Assembly (NCBI GenBank): GCA_027603065.1 | Contig: JADGJP010000001.1 | Location: 496,001-560,000, forward strand | DNA: 64,000 bases | From: Geranomyces variabilis | Taxonomy: Eukaryota > Chytridiomycota > Chytridiomycetes > Spizellomycetales > Powellomycetaceae | Direction: 5' to 3' | Shown here: positions 41,927-53,678 of the stretch, piece by piece | Position numbering within the stretch: position 1 is the first letter of the stretch | Layout of the letters: every line of letters begins with the position of its first letter | Made by a program: the position numbers and the translations under genes | Notes under the pieces: generated by a model | The model's database searches: none | The model's input: only the letters and a program-made list of their open reading frames with translations | What the model was told of the DNA's origin: nothing

Positions 41927-43992
41927 TCATAACTTCTGCTCCTCCTCATCTACCTCCGTCGGCGCGTGCGTAAAAAAATTGATGCCTTGAAGCACCTCAG
42001 GCAGGTACGTCTGATGAACCTCGCCTTGGAAATCCGGATTGTATTTGTATCCTTTGCCATAGTCAAGCTCCTTCATGAGCTGTAAAAATCATCAAAGGTC
42101 AGCCTTTGCACGGGTTGAACCTAGGCTCGGTTGGCTTTACCTTTGTCGGCGCATTGCGGATGTGTAATGGAACTGGCCACGCAGTTGATGTCTCTATTGT
42201 GTGCTTGACGTTCTGATAGAGAGAGGGCAGAGTGAGAAAAGAGAATGTCTCGCGCCCAGATATCGAAATACAGCCTCACCTTCATGGCCTTGTAGACTTC
42301 CACGCTCTTTGGCGCGCGACTGAGGTACTGAACGTATAAACGGTGCAAGGCAAATTAGCTATCCGCACAAGCCTGTCCTGCCTGCCGTCCTGGTGCCCAA
42401 TCTGACAAGACGCTTACAGTGACGCAGTGAGCCAAAATTGCATCACACTCAGGCATGCCAATCACCTGGCATGCCTGATATGTTGCGAGCGCTAGCGAAA
42501 GTGCCGTGTTATCCGCAAGTCCGATGTCTTCGCTCGCGAAGCGAACCAGCCGGCGGGCAACATAAAGCGGATCCTCGCCGCTGTAGATCATCCGCCCGAG
42601 CCAGTAGAGTGCAGCATTTTGGTCCGATCCTCGCATGGACTGCGTAGCGGAGACGTTTAGCACTACCTCAATTTTAGCATGTTCCCCGCGCAAAATATAC
42701 CTTGTGAAGGGCTGAAATGATATTGTAATGCTCGTCCCCTTGCCGGTCGTAAAGCAAGGACGTCTTCTGGAGCGCTTCCATGATCGCTTCTTCCGAAATG
42801 CTCACTGGCCCATCATCCGAAGTTGAAGAATCGAGCGGTGGCAATGAGTTCAAGGCCATTTCCAGCGTGTTAATCGCCGCTCGGGCATCTCCGTCGCACA
42901 GCACCGCCAGGTGCGACAAGACCTTGTCTGACACAACCACCGATCCCTCTTTCTCGATTTTTAACGCCATAGCTCGGCGCAGAACAGCAATCAAAGCATC
43001 TTCGCTCAGTTTTTCCAGCACAAAGACACGACATCTGCTGAGCAGGGCATTGTTGACTCGAAAAGAAGGATTTTCGGTCGTGGCGGAGATAAGCTGAAAG
43101 TGACCCTGCTCGACCGGCGGAAGGAAGAAGTCCTGCTGAGTTTTGGTAAATCGGTGAATTTCTGCATCAGACGTGTAAGAGGCATGGGCGACCACAGCAA
43201 CATCTTTTCAAGCGTTCATTCTCACCATCCAAAAAAATCACTGAGCGTTGCCCGGTAAGCATGCGATGGTTTCGCGCTTCGTCGGCGGCCTTGCGAACAT
43301 CCGCTACATTATGTGTCGTTGCTGACAGCTCTTTAAAGTATGAGCCTTGCGATCTGGCGATTATTCTTGCTAGCGTCGTTTTACCGCTCCCGGGTGGGCC
43401 CCATAGAACAAGAGAGGGAACCTTTTTCTATCAATCATTGTGTCTGATCAGATCTATGGTCCGCCACATATTGTTAATCGGGTGGGTGTAATACCTGCTC
43501 AATTAGCGACCTCAAAAGCGTTCCCTTGCCAATGAGTTTCTCATGGCCTCGTACGTCATCAAGACTTGTCGGTCGTGCGAAATCTGCGAGCGGAACGTTT
43601 TCGGTAAAAATGCGCGCTCGCTTGAATGCCTTTAGCGGTGTCTGTGGTTCGCCCGATGGTGGGACGCTAGTAAGCGTAGCGTCACCCACCAACGCAGGCT
43701 CGTGCCTTCGTTTTGCTGAAGACGGTCCGCTCGGTGGTTCTGAGGCAGTAGGTGGTTTTGGCGTGACAAACAATTTGGACTGCACTTTCTGCGGAGTTTT
43801 GGCGTCGCCACCGCTGCTCTGACTACTTTTTGGGTCTACGTCGAGACATCCAGAATCTAGGTGTAGGTTGATGCGATTTTCGGAGATGGACTTTAAGCAC
43901 ACGGGGCACTCGACTGTTGCTGCCGTCATGTCATCAGCGAGCAAGGCACAAGGGAGGTTGGGCTCTGCAGCAAGCCATGCCGCGCATGTCAT
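41927..43992 (-). CDS. MGS1: Replication-associated AAA+ ATPase Mgs1/WRNIP1
   Basis: Seven exons: 43992-43495, 43427-43226, 43161-42701, 42639-42418, 42327-42280, 42212-42141 and 42079-41927, giving 551 residues. A UBZ4-type ubiquitin-binding finger lies near the start (CPVCLKS then HLDSGC). The AAA+ core has Walker A GPPGSGKT, Walker B FLDEIHRF and sensor 1 [13 protein letters not shown] and [15 protein letters not shown] follow. The C-terminal MgsA domain is typical ([45 protein letters not shown]). Mgs1 binds ubiquitinated PCNA and acts at stalled forks. A second in-frame ATG at 43929 lies just before the finger and could be the true start. Confidence 0.94.
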
Positions 43993-44441
43993 CTTTCGGA
44001 CTGTTCGGACTGAGCGGACTAAGCGGAGGTGCGTCGGAGCGTCCGCGTCATGCTGCGGGTTATGTCAGCGGTGGTTGCCATGGCATCCGCGCAGTTTGTC
44101 AAAGGAGGCGCGTGTGTCTTGATTTATCCATCATTCCTGCCCGCAAGGAGAGAGGGAAGAAAAAAGCGTGTTTGGCTTTGTGTGTGTGAGGGAAAATCCA
44201 TTCCACTGCCCGCATCCCCCCCCCCCCGGCCGGGCCCTCTCGACACATATCGGTATACACAGCCACGACTCGCCAGCAACCCTCGATTTTAACAACGACG
44301 AGAGTAGTACAACAGCCCCCGCTGCCCTAAGCCGCAATACGGCCGCCGACTCCCCGCATCTCATGAGCAAACCAGAATTGTAATCTCGCGACATCACCCT
44401 TAACCCCATTCCTCACTGCGGAGTTCACGCGCGCGCCCGCC
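43993..44441. promoter_or_regulatory. Divergent promoter of MGS1 and EPL1
   Basis: It contains TTTCGGACTGTTCGGACTG (43994-44012) immediately before the MGS1 start, and a run of twelve C at 44216-44227. No gene is seen. Confidence 0.45.
44216..44227. repeat. C12 homopolymer
   Basis: Twelve consecutive C in the MGS1-EPL1 intergenic region; a likely place for length errors in assembly. Confidence 0.85.
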
Positions 44442-47400
44442 ATGGTGTCAGGTCAGACGGGCTCTGGCTTGCGGTCGCGAAAGGTCGACATCAAAAGGGC
44501 ATTGCCCGTGTACCGTCATTATGAAGTCCCGGACCTCGACCAATCCGTCTCCCTCAACACTCTCCTGCTCGAAGCCACCGGCGTTGAGAAGGGCGAAGAC
44601 AAGGTGTGTCATTTCATTCTTTCATTTTGACGGATCATGCCCGTCTCGGGCCCTTTCCCCCCGGACCGCTCTCTCCCACCCCCACCAAAATGTCCGAAAA
44701 TTTCGCGATGACGTGTCGGACAGCCGTCCAGGTGGACACTTTCCCACGCTTCCCTTTTTTTGGGCAGCTGCACCAAAACCCCGCTGCAGCGCCATAAGCT
44801 CAATGAAAGTGAAACCTTACTGACATCTTCCTTGTGCTACGCCTAACTCAGGAGCATCACCTTCAAGCAGCCCTTATCGCAAGCCATCAGACTGGCCACC
44901 TGCGAGGAGAGGTTATCATCCCAACGCCCGATGCATCTCGGGTCATCAGCGACTACTCCAAGTACTACTCGAGTACTTTCCATCAACCCCCATCGTCCAT
45001 TCGCTTCTCCACTCCGATCGAAGACTTTATCGGGTGTCCATACAATTTGGATGATGCGGATGACGAGTATCTCGCAAAGCGTCGCGGTGACGGCGCACCA
45101 GAGCCGGGCTTTAGCGACGACCAATTTGAGAGCATCATGTGGGCGCTAGAACGGGCCGGTGATGACAAGGTATGGACAGAGGATATTATAGTTGCTACGC
45201 AAGCAACCTCGGTCTTTTGCAAGAGTGTACACTAACTCCTGTCTCTGCAGGTCTCTGGCGAAGCACCCACAACTGAAGAGTGCAAAAAGTTCATCGAGCG
45301 GGAAGAGCCAAAACTGGTGCCTTTATGGCCGGCCATTGCGGAGATACATCATCACTGGAAACGGCGGCGATACACAGAGCGCAACGGTGCTCCGATACAG
45401 CCAAAGCTGAAGGTGAGCGCAATTTTTTGATCCAGAGAGTCTGAGATTTGAAACCATCATACTGAGCGCATCCGGTCTTGCAGCTGTCGGAGGATTGGGA
45501 CGCCAAGAGTGACACTGATCCATATATGTGCTTCCGACGGCGCGAGGTCAAGGCGATCCGCAAAAAGCGTGGCCGTGTGGCCGACTCTCAGTCTCTGGAG
45601 AAGCTTCGACGATTACGGGACGAGATGAACCGCGCTCGACAAATTTTGGAGCTTATTACCAATCGCGAGGCCGCGCGGAAGGAGAGCATTGTCCTGGAGC
45701 ACCTAATTTTCGAACAAAGAGTGCTTGTGCGGCGGCTAAAGAAGAAGCTCGGAATCGTGACATCTGAGAAGGAAAGCGATTTGAGTCCAGAAGTGCGACG
45801 AAAGAAATTGCGACAGCAAGATTCTCGGTATGTATTTTGCCCTTTCTTTCTTTCCATCCTGCTTGCACTACCAGGAATGCTAAATCTGTTTCACATTAGT
45901 GACGACATCGTGAAGAAAATCAAAATACCCCCGGGCACACTGCGAAATGCACAGATGGTCTCCCAGATTGAACATCGGCTGCACGAAGCCGCGACTGAGT
46001 GTGACGCCTCGACCACGGAAGGAAAGACAAGGCGTAAGAAGATGCTGGAGGAAAGCCAGGGTTGGGTCGATGTAACCGAGGTAAGACGGGAAATTGGAGT
46101 TGTGATTATCGCAAACGGCAGCGCGTACTAAACGAAAGACTTTACAGAATCCGCATGTTCCGCCACTGCGACCACGCGCGTTACAGTGCTGGAGGAGCGA
46201 CTTGAATGCGTCCAGAGTGCAATCAGATGATGGCGTTGAGGACGAAAGCGACGGCGAAGCGAGAATCCCCTTTGGCAGGCGCCGAGTTGGCAGGGGCGGT
46301 CGTGTTTTACTTGATCGTCATGTCAAGCAAGCCAGTTGGATCAAGGCTTGCGGCGGAAAAACGCGGCCGATTATGCTCACGCTGAGAATTCCGCAACGTC
46401 GTGCTTCTTCCACTGCGGACGTGGTCGATCATTTCGAAGACCGCGAAGCCGCGCGATGGCGCTTTGACAATAGCGATGACGAAGTCGACGAGCACGCGGT
46501 TGTCACCATGGAGAATACCCCAAGTCAAATGGCATTCCGCGTGTTCACGGCCGGACCGAAAACCGAAGACGACATCATTGCGCTCATGTGCAAGCCTATG
46601 CACTCTGATCAAATCAACCCGCGCTCCAGCACAGCAGCACAACGAGCGGAAGAAACATCAACGGCTGTTCCGCAAGTCGTGCGGCCGCAGCAGAACGTAG
46701 CGCACTCGGGTGGAAATATGGCTATGGGCGCCAACGGATTTCCCAAGAAACGACCAAACAAGGCGCTCGACCAAACACCGAAGCCCACAAGTGCCGCCGC
46801 CGTCAAGAAGCGTCAGCAGGAGATGCTCGATCCGAAAGCGACCATTATCAAAGCCATGATGCAACAAGCTCAGCGGCAAGCGCAACAGCAGCAGCAACAA
46901 TATCAGCAAATGCAAGCACAGCAACAGGCGATGGTTCATGGCACGCCAGGGCCAACCGCTGGGATTCCTAATTCCGCGCCGATGGCTCCTCTTCCGGGTT
47001 CAGCAGCAATGTCCAACTCAACCGTGGGAGCTGGTGGGCAACCGCTGATCCAACCATCAACGCCGATGCTGATAAACGGGGTCCAGCAATCACCTGGGAA
47101 AGTCATTTCATCCTTCGGACCGCCAGCCAGCATGTCGGTTCAGTCTTCGCCCGCACTCGCAAGTCACGCGGTCATGCCGGGAGCGTCCTCGCAACCACCG
47201 CAAGGCCTGTCAAATCCAGCGGCCGTAAACAATCAATTCAACCGTCAGCACCAGGCTCGGCAGCAGATGCAAGTCAACCAACAAATGCAGATGCTCCGTC
47301 AACACCAGCTCGCGCAGCAGGCTCGGCAACAACAACAGCAGCTTCAGCAAACTCCGCAGCTTCAACAACCACAACAGCAACACTTGCAGCCAGGCCAGGT

Positions 47401-48313
47401 ACCTCAGTCCCAGCCTCCACCTCAGCAGCTCGCGCAGGCATCTCAGCCTGGTGTCACAGGCGGTATGCTGGCGCCCAACCCGAATGGCTTTACTCCCCAG
47501 CAGTTGTTTTACTATCAACACGTCAACAACCCTGCGAATCAAATTAACATGCAACAACAAGCCCGCGCACAGGCCGCTATGCAAAATGCCCGGTTGGGCG
47601 GCGGTCTCAACCAAGCTGCGCTAGGTGCGATGCTTAGCCAATCCAATGGGACCATCTCGGCGGCGCAACTGCAAGCTTTCCTCGCTCAGCAACAACAGCA
47701 GCAACATCAGCAACTTCAGCAAGGTCACAACAATAACCTGGCGACCGGTGTAAACCTCCAGCAACACCTCCTTGGTCAGCAAAAGTTAAAGTCCGGTGCG
47801 GCAGCGTCGTCCGGCGCCGCGCTTCCCAATATGCCAGCGGTCGGCAATGTCGGAATCAACGGCTCTAACGGTACGCCCACGAGCGTGGACTACTCCGCGT
47901 CAACTCCGGTTAGCATGTCAGGCGCTCCGGGCCTACTGCCTACGACACAGATGCTTCAGCAGCAGCAGATTCAGCAACACCTGCAGAAGCAACAGCTGCA
48001 GCAGGCTCAGCTCTTGCAGCCCCAGTTGACTTCTCACCCGCAGCAGCACCAAATGCTTTCCTCCGTACCGCCTCAAGCACAGCATCAACAGGCGTTCAAG
48101 CCGATGACGCCTGCCCAGTCACCGGCGGCCGGCAGCCCGGCGATTCTGATGTCATCGCTTCCGGCCGTAGGCTCCTCGGTGCCGATAGCCGCGCAGCCTC
48201 CAGCTATGGACCCTAATGCGAGTGACAAAGAAAACGGACCGAGTATCTCTGGCTCGCAAGAACCCCAGCATGCAGCATCGCCACAAGTTGCGGCCATGAA
48301 GTCCGCGGCGTAA
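44442..48313 (+). CDS. EPL1: Enhancer of polycomb homologue Epl1, NuA4 histone acetyltransferase subunit
   Basis: Six exons: 44442-44603, 44852-45169, 45251-45412, 45484-45827, 45900-46080 and 46148-48313, giving 1110 residues. The EPL1 domain occupies roughly the first 350 residues: RSRKVDIKRALPVYRH, then DYSKYYSSTFHQPPSSIRF, then SDTDPYMCFRRREVKAIRK, then REAARKESIVLEHLIFEQR. Epl1 anchors the Piccolo module (Esa1, Yng2) of NuA4 for histone H4 and H2A acetylation. NPHVPPLRPRALQCWRSDLN continues the conserved part. From about 560 on, the protein is Gln/Ala/Pro/Met-rich with several poly-Gln runs, typical of fungal Epl1 tails. Confidence 0.95.
46870..48070 (+). repeat. Poly-glutamine coding tracts in EPL1
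   Basis: CAG/CAA repeats encode many Gln runs (near 46880, 47330, 47690 and 47960-48000). The mixed CAA/CAG codons argue for selection on the protein and not recent slippage. Confidence 0.85.
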
Positions 48314-49145
48314 TGCATTGGAGTCAATTGCGGTCTCAATATCTCGCTCCATCAACTTGCTCGAGCGTCCAGCGCCTTTCCTTTCGTGCCCATTTTGCGT
48401 GCTCATTTGTATTTATCCGCCACCCTGCCCTCGCACAAGGAAGCGCGCGGCGCTACTCCTCGCTTACTCGCCACCGTCGCCATCTGGTCGGCGCCTCCTG
48501 AAAGGACCGAACACCAAATATTCGTGTCGCTTTTTTCCCGTATGAGGGGCTGGAGACCGGGCCCTACGCTCCGCCTTCCCCTTCTTCGCCATGTCGTGCG
48601 CGGGTCACCTCCGCATCCGGCCCTGCGGGCAGGGAATGCAGTCCGTCGCAAAAAAGAACGTTGCGCCTTTTGGCGCCGTCCCACCCTAACCTCCCCCTTT
48701 GTAAAAAGATTTATTGGGCGTTTTCGCTTTCAGCAAAACGACCCGGAATGCAATTTTTTGGCTATTGTGCACTTCCCCCCACTTCCTTTTGTTACCCTTG
48801 TCTCTGTGTCCGTGAAAACCACCCATGTATTATTTTTGTTTTGCTTAAAAACAGCGATGAAGTGTTTACGTTTACGTTGACGGAGTGGAGTCTCTGAGCT
48901 ATTTTTGGAGTGACACACGGTCACACGGTAAGCGGGCGGAGTTTGCGCGGATCGGACGGTTGACTTTTTACCTCGGCGGGCTCAACAGTGCGGCCGCTTG
49001 GCGGGCGACGGCAGGTCATTTTGCAAACTCTGCAAACTCCGGCTTTCTCTGCCTTGCTATATATCTTTCGGCTATCAGCACCGAACCTCTCCATCGCATT
49101 CTGGCGCTAGCTTCGTTTACCGTTACTCTGTTACGTCGCTGCATA
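48314..49145. other. Intergenic region, no gene seen
   Basis: 3' region of EPL1 and upstream region of the hydrolase gene. I saw no conserved coding, RNA gene or clear promoter word. A direct echo of TGCAAACTC occurs twice near 49023-49040. Confidence 0.5.
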
Positions 49146-51096
49146 ATGCAGGCCACAAACTCCTCCGTAGTGTCCTCACGTCCATGGCGGGAAGACCAGC
49201 CGGAAAAAAAATCGATCTACTATCGCTTATGGCAGCTTGTGATTCTTGCAATCAGGGCCGTAGCGCCTCTGAGCTATCTGTACATGGCCGTAATAGCGCT
49301 GGTGAGTGGGGATCGAAGGTGTCAAGTTTCAACTCCGACATGCAAACCAACATCTTTCCCGTTTTCAGCATTTCCACTCAAATTATGATTCGTCGATTGT
49401 ATATTTGCTCGCAAAGCCGGCGCGGATAGCATCCTTTGCGGCGCTGACCTCCTGGATGTTTGCGGAGACCTTGTTTTATCCTTTCTACCTGTTTGCCGTG
49501 AAACGAATCCAGAGCCGACACCCGCCGTATCATGCGACAACGTCTCTGGAGACGAGAATCGCTTTGGTCATGAACTGCTGGGATTGCTTGACGCTTTCGG
49601 CTGGCGGAGTGCCGAGTGCTGTCGATGCCGACGCCGACGAGCCGCATAATGGCCAGATGGACGCGCGGAATCCGTGGTCATACATCCGCACGGTCATTTC
49701 AGGCTGGTTCCTTGGCGCGGACTTTGAAGCGCTGCGAAGACAAAACATGCGAGAGTGGGTGGCATGGGCATTCACGGACCAAGACGTCAATCTCATAGAC
49801 GCCGAGTTGGCGGCGGAAGTCGATGAGCTTTTATCTTTGCTCGAAAACCTGATGAACTGGACATTCCCACCAGGACACGATGCGTCGATTAGATGCATTA
49901 GGTTGACATTGGACCCGGTCGAAACCGCACATCGCCCGCTGATCTACTATGCGGCTTGCAAGTTGGTGAACCGAGTTTCGCATTTGTTTTTGACGAGGCT
50001 TGGGTTTGAGAGGCGGACATTGGACCCTATGGACATTGGCGGCGCGGGCACGCTTCAGTATATGTACCGAGCGCCAACAAAACCTGTGCCGACAGGAGCG
50101 CTCCCGATTGTATTCATTCACGGAATTGGAGTCGGCTTCGCAGCATACATCCCGCTGATCGCCCATCTGCCGCGCGACGTACCGATTTACCTATGGCCTC
50201 TGGACCACGTTGCGATGCAGCTGGAGGATTATGTTCCAACGATACCCGACACTTTGTCATTTATTTCTGGGATGCTCACCCGTGACCGCCACTCTCAAGC
50301 CACGTTTGTTGGCCACAGCCTCGGATCCGTAGCGATATCGTGGCTTCTCAACTCTCCGCTTCACCGCAAAATCGTCGGCTCGGTAGTTCTTTTGGATCCC
50401 GTCACGTTTTTACTATGCGACCCCACCACCGCATACAACTTCCTTTACCGCGCTCCGACTTCCGCGCTTGAACTGCTCATGAAATACTTTGTCAGCCGCG
50501 AACTCCACATTGCAAATGCGCTCAGCCGGCATTTTCATTGGAGCAAAAACATTCTGTTTTATGAGGCGCTACCTGAAGCGCCGCAGGGTCTTGCGAACTT
50601 TGTCGTCTTGAGTGAAATCGATGGGATCGTGCCATCTCCACGCGCACGACACTATCTCGAGCAGAAAAACTACGAAAACAGCAACGTGGCGTCCCGTGTC
50701 GACGTCGTCTACCACGAAGGACGAAACCACGGCGAAATGCTGTTCCGCCCATATCTGCTCCTTCCAACGATTGAGCAGATCTGTCGCGCGTGTGGATCGG
50801 GAAGCGCGATTCCGGGCGTGTCGGTATCACCTGCGACAATGCCGTTATCGTTACAGCAGCCGGCTCGGTTCCCTTCCGGGAGCGAAGCGCGCGCGTTCCG
50901 CACACCGCCGTCCACGCCTCCGAAACGGCGGACGAGTACCTATCGCCGTCCGGCCTCGGCTGCATCGTCGCGGAGCGTGTCGCGAATGCCGTCTTGGGAG
51001 CTGTCGCAGGTGCCATCTTCGGTTGACGGCGGCAAACCCCGTGTTATGATTGTACCCACACATACTTCTGCCACAAGAAAAACTAGCAATGCGTGA
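49146..51096 (+). CDS. Membrane-associated alpha/beta hydrolase
   Basis: Exons 49146-49301 and 49369-51096 give 627 residues. Two hydrophobic helices near the start (LVILAIRAVAPLSYLYMAVIAL and the FAALTSWMFAETLFYPFYLF region) suggest membrane anchoring. The hydrolase core has the oxyanion loop VFIHGIGVGF, the nucleophile elbow FVGHSLGSVA, a likely acidic residue in LSEIDGIVPS, and His in EGRNHGEML. This is the Ser-Asp-His triad in the correct order. The C-terminal 110 residues are Ser/Pro/Arg-rich and disordered. Fungal proteins of this layout are uncharacterised lipases or esterases; the substrate is unknown. The second exon's acceptor (CGTTTTCAG) joins in phase 0. Confidence 0.82.
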
Positions 51097-51905
51097 CGAA
51101 CGCATTCCTGTCTCTGCACTTAATTCTGACTGATTAAATATTTAACTCGATTATTTCTCAAGAAACATAAAAGTGTATTAGGCAGGGTGAATCATATCTT
51201 GAAATATATGAAGTACGTTCGGAAGCGTGATTCTTATGTGCTGATTCTGAAGCTCTTTGGACCAGAAGAAACTGTAGGGACTTGGGTGCGCAAGCCCTGT
51301 CCGTCTGGGCTGCCAGCCCTTTGCGCACTATTTTCCGTTCCAACCTAACCCTCTTAAAAGTTCTGCAAGCTCTGCGAGCTCTGCGTCCCAAGGCTGGCAT
51401 CAACGAGACCAAGTTGCTCGAATCACATACTACCCCTCTGACAAGCTCACTCGCATATTCATACTCTACGCGACCTTGTATGAATGTACGAGTGAGCCCG
51501 GCAGGGGACCAACGGTCACAGATATTGCATACACGAGGTACTTCGACGTATTAGTGGGCTGTGATGCTCGGTCTCCGCTTTGAACTGTTTTATGCGTGAG
51601 CAACTTATGAGAGCAAGCAGCCATAGTGGAGGCAACGCCAAGGGCTTTTGGTCGAGGTGCTCGACCCGACCGTTCTGAGTTGAAAAAAGGCATGAGCGGT
51701 GGGCGGAAGAGTGGAGGGGTTGCCGGCGGGGGAGGGGGCAATGTTCTTCCTCCCTGTCTGCGAATGGCTCCATAGCATCCCTACTATTGTATATCCTTTA
51801 TACAGTGATAAGCGCCCTTGCAGCGACCCTGAATAAGACAACCTTTTCTACCTTTTCCAATCGTACCTGCTACCAAAATCTCCACTTGCCCAACCTGCAC
51901 TCGCG
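51097..51905. other. Intergenic region, no gene seen
   Basis: It lies between two plus-strand genes. It holds a short CTCTGC(A/G)AG repeat near 51362-51385. No protein-like frame, RNA gene or recognised promoter element was found. Confidence 0.5.
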
Positions 51906-53337
51906 ATGAGGAGGATGTTGTCCACACCGCTAGCCCTCTTGTTCCTGGTTTTCTTTGTTTCTGCGTACCGCATTCCCGGCCCGGAAGGCGCCGAGCCCGA
52001 TTATAACCTTTGCGAAGCAACCGTCCCAGACGCTTCCACATACACGGCGCCGCCAGGTGCAACGCTTGAGCTCGTTCAACTGATCACGCGGCACGGTGAC
52101 CGCACCCCGACGGAGCACCTGCCAAACGACGACGGAGAGTGGGACTGCTCGGCGGCCGAATCTGTCCGTTTGAAGATTCCCTCGCAATCCGACAGCACTC
52201 CACACTTTAAACAAGTTATCCAAACAGGCGCCGAGCGCGGAGCTAAAGGCTGGGCAAACAAGCTTCCGAAAACGAACTGCTTGCTCGGCCAATTAACCAA
52301 ACGCGGGATCCAGCAACATGCGGATTTAGGCGCGGCACTACGAAGCGTTTACATCGACTTTTTGGGGTTTCTCCCCGATTCGATGAATGATTCAGTGGTT
52401 GAAGCGGTATATGTGCGAGCTACAGACTCGTGGAGGACAAAGCAAAGTGCTTTGGCGTTGTTTTCTGGGCTTTATCCCCCAGGACATGTGGCTAAGGATT
52501 TTGTTGAAGACCTTGTGGTGTACCCGCTGGAAGCGGATACACTTAAGGGTCGTGGTGCGCTCGCATACTGCCCGCGATTTCGCCAACTGCGTCGAGAGAT
52601 GTACCTGGGAAACAAAGCGTACGAACAAGAGATTTCGCGCGTGGCGCCCGGCTTGCAAAGGAGACTCGAGACGCTCTTGGGCACAAAAGGCAAAGGGGAT
52701 TTTGATGCCAAGGTGACGGGATGGGATTCTCTCAGTGGGTGGGTTCCGCCAAGGTTTTGCAATGGCAAGCCAATGCCTTGCAATTCTAAAGGTCAATGCG
52801 TCACCGTTGAGCAAGGGTTAGCAGCGGTGGCAGCTCGCCAAGTCGATGTGAGTGTCCTGATTTCTCAAGCGTTGCTCTTGGAGTTGTTTTGACTTTTCTT
52901 CCTAGTATGCATGGATGTATCGAGACTTTTCAGCGGAATACACCCGCCTGTATGCCGGGCCACTCATGGGCGAACTTGCGGACATGGCGCGCGCTCCCCG
53001 GTCTTCCAAGCTCCAGATCTTTTCTGCACACGACTCTACGGTCGCAGCCATGATCGGATTTTTGAACGCAACGTCGGTCTCCTGGCCCCCGTTGCGATCA
53101 AATCTCATTTTTGAGTACTGGAGACACTCCAATGGCACAAGATTTACGCGGGTCGTGTACAACGGCGCGATTGGCGGGCCCAAAACATCGTGGTGCGACT
53201 TCACAGAGTGTGAATCTGCGCGTTGGTTTACATATATAGACGCGCGAACGCCGCAGGATTTGGAGCAGGAGTGCATAGCTCGAGAGGAGGCCGGCGATGA
53301 AAAGAATGGCCCAGTGAGTTTACATGGAGAACTTTAG
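51906..53337 (+). CDS. Histidine acid phosphatase, secretory
   Basis: Exons 51906-52847 and 52906-53337 give 457 residues. Residues 1-20 form a signal peptide (TPLALLFLVFFVSA). The phosphohistidine motif is LITRHGDRTPTEH near 58-70, and the proton-donor motif is FSAHDSTVAAMIG in exon 2. Cys residues and NGT/NDS/NAT glycosylation sites fit a secreted or lysosomal/vacuolar enzyme. The order matches branch-2 histidine phosphatases such as acid phosphatase type 2 and phytase-like enzymes. The 3' end is uncertain. The frame ends with NGPVSLHGEL, but a GTGAGT donor overlaps this tail and an acceptor-like ATACGCAG follows in a tandem duplication, so an extra exon is possible. Confidence 0.9.
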
Positions 53338-53450
53338 AGCCACATTGATTTCGATCTGCAAATATGATACGCAGGATTTGGAGCTGGGTGCATATCACTT
53401 TACACGGAGAACTTTAGAGCCACATTGATTTCGATATGCAAATATAATAT
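53252..53450 (+). repeat. Tandem duplication of the acid phosphatase 3' end
   Basis: Copy 1 (53252-53369) begins CGCAGGATTTGGAGC and includes the stop codon. Copy 2 starts directly after it at 53370, repeats the same opening, lacks an internal segment of about 35 bases, and then matches closely again (GAGAACTTTAGAGCCACATT, then TTTCGAT and GCAAATAT) to about 53450. Few mismatches suggest a recent event. Confidence 0.85.
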
Positions 53451-53678
53451 CTGGTTTTTCCGGCCCGCTTCAAGGGGAGACTTGGCGGGAGAGGTTTTAG
53501 GGAAGAGGAAAGGCGGGGGTTGCTGGCAATTGACAGCGCAAAGCGCAGTCACGACCACCCCCCAAGCCGCCGCAGCGTGGACGGTACGGCCTTCGTTTCC
53601 GAAAACAACCCATTCGCCCATTCCGACTACTAAAGCGGACTGGGTTAACCTTAAACCCCCACCGTACGCTACGAAAAT
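53338..53678 (+). other. Intergenic region, mostly duplication remnant
   Basis: It contains the second copy of the acid phosphatase 3' end to about 53450, then the upstream region of the J-domain gene. No gene is seen. Confidence 0.5.
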
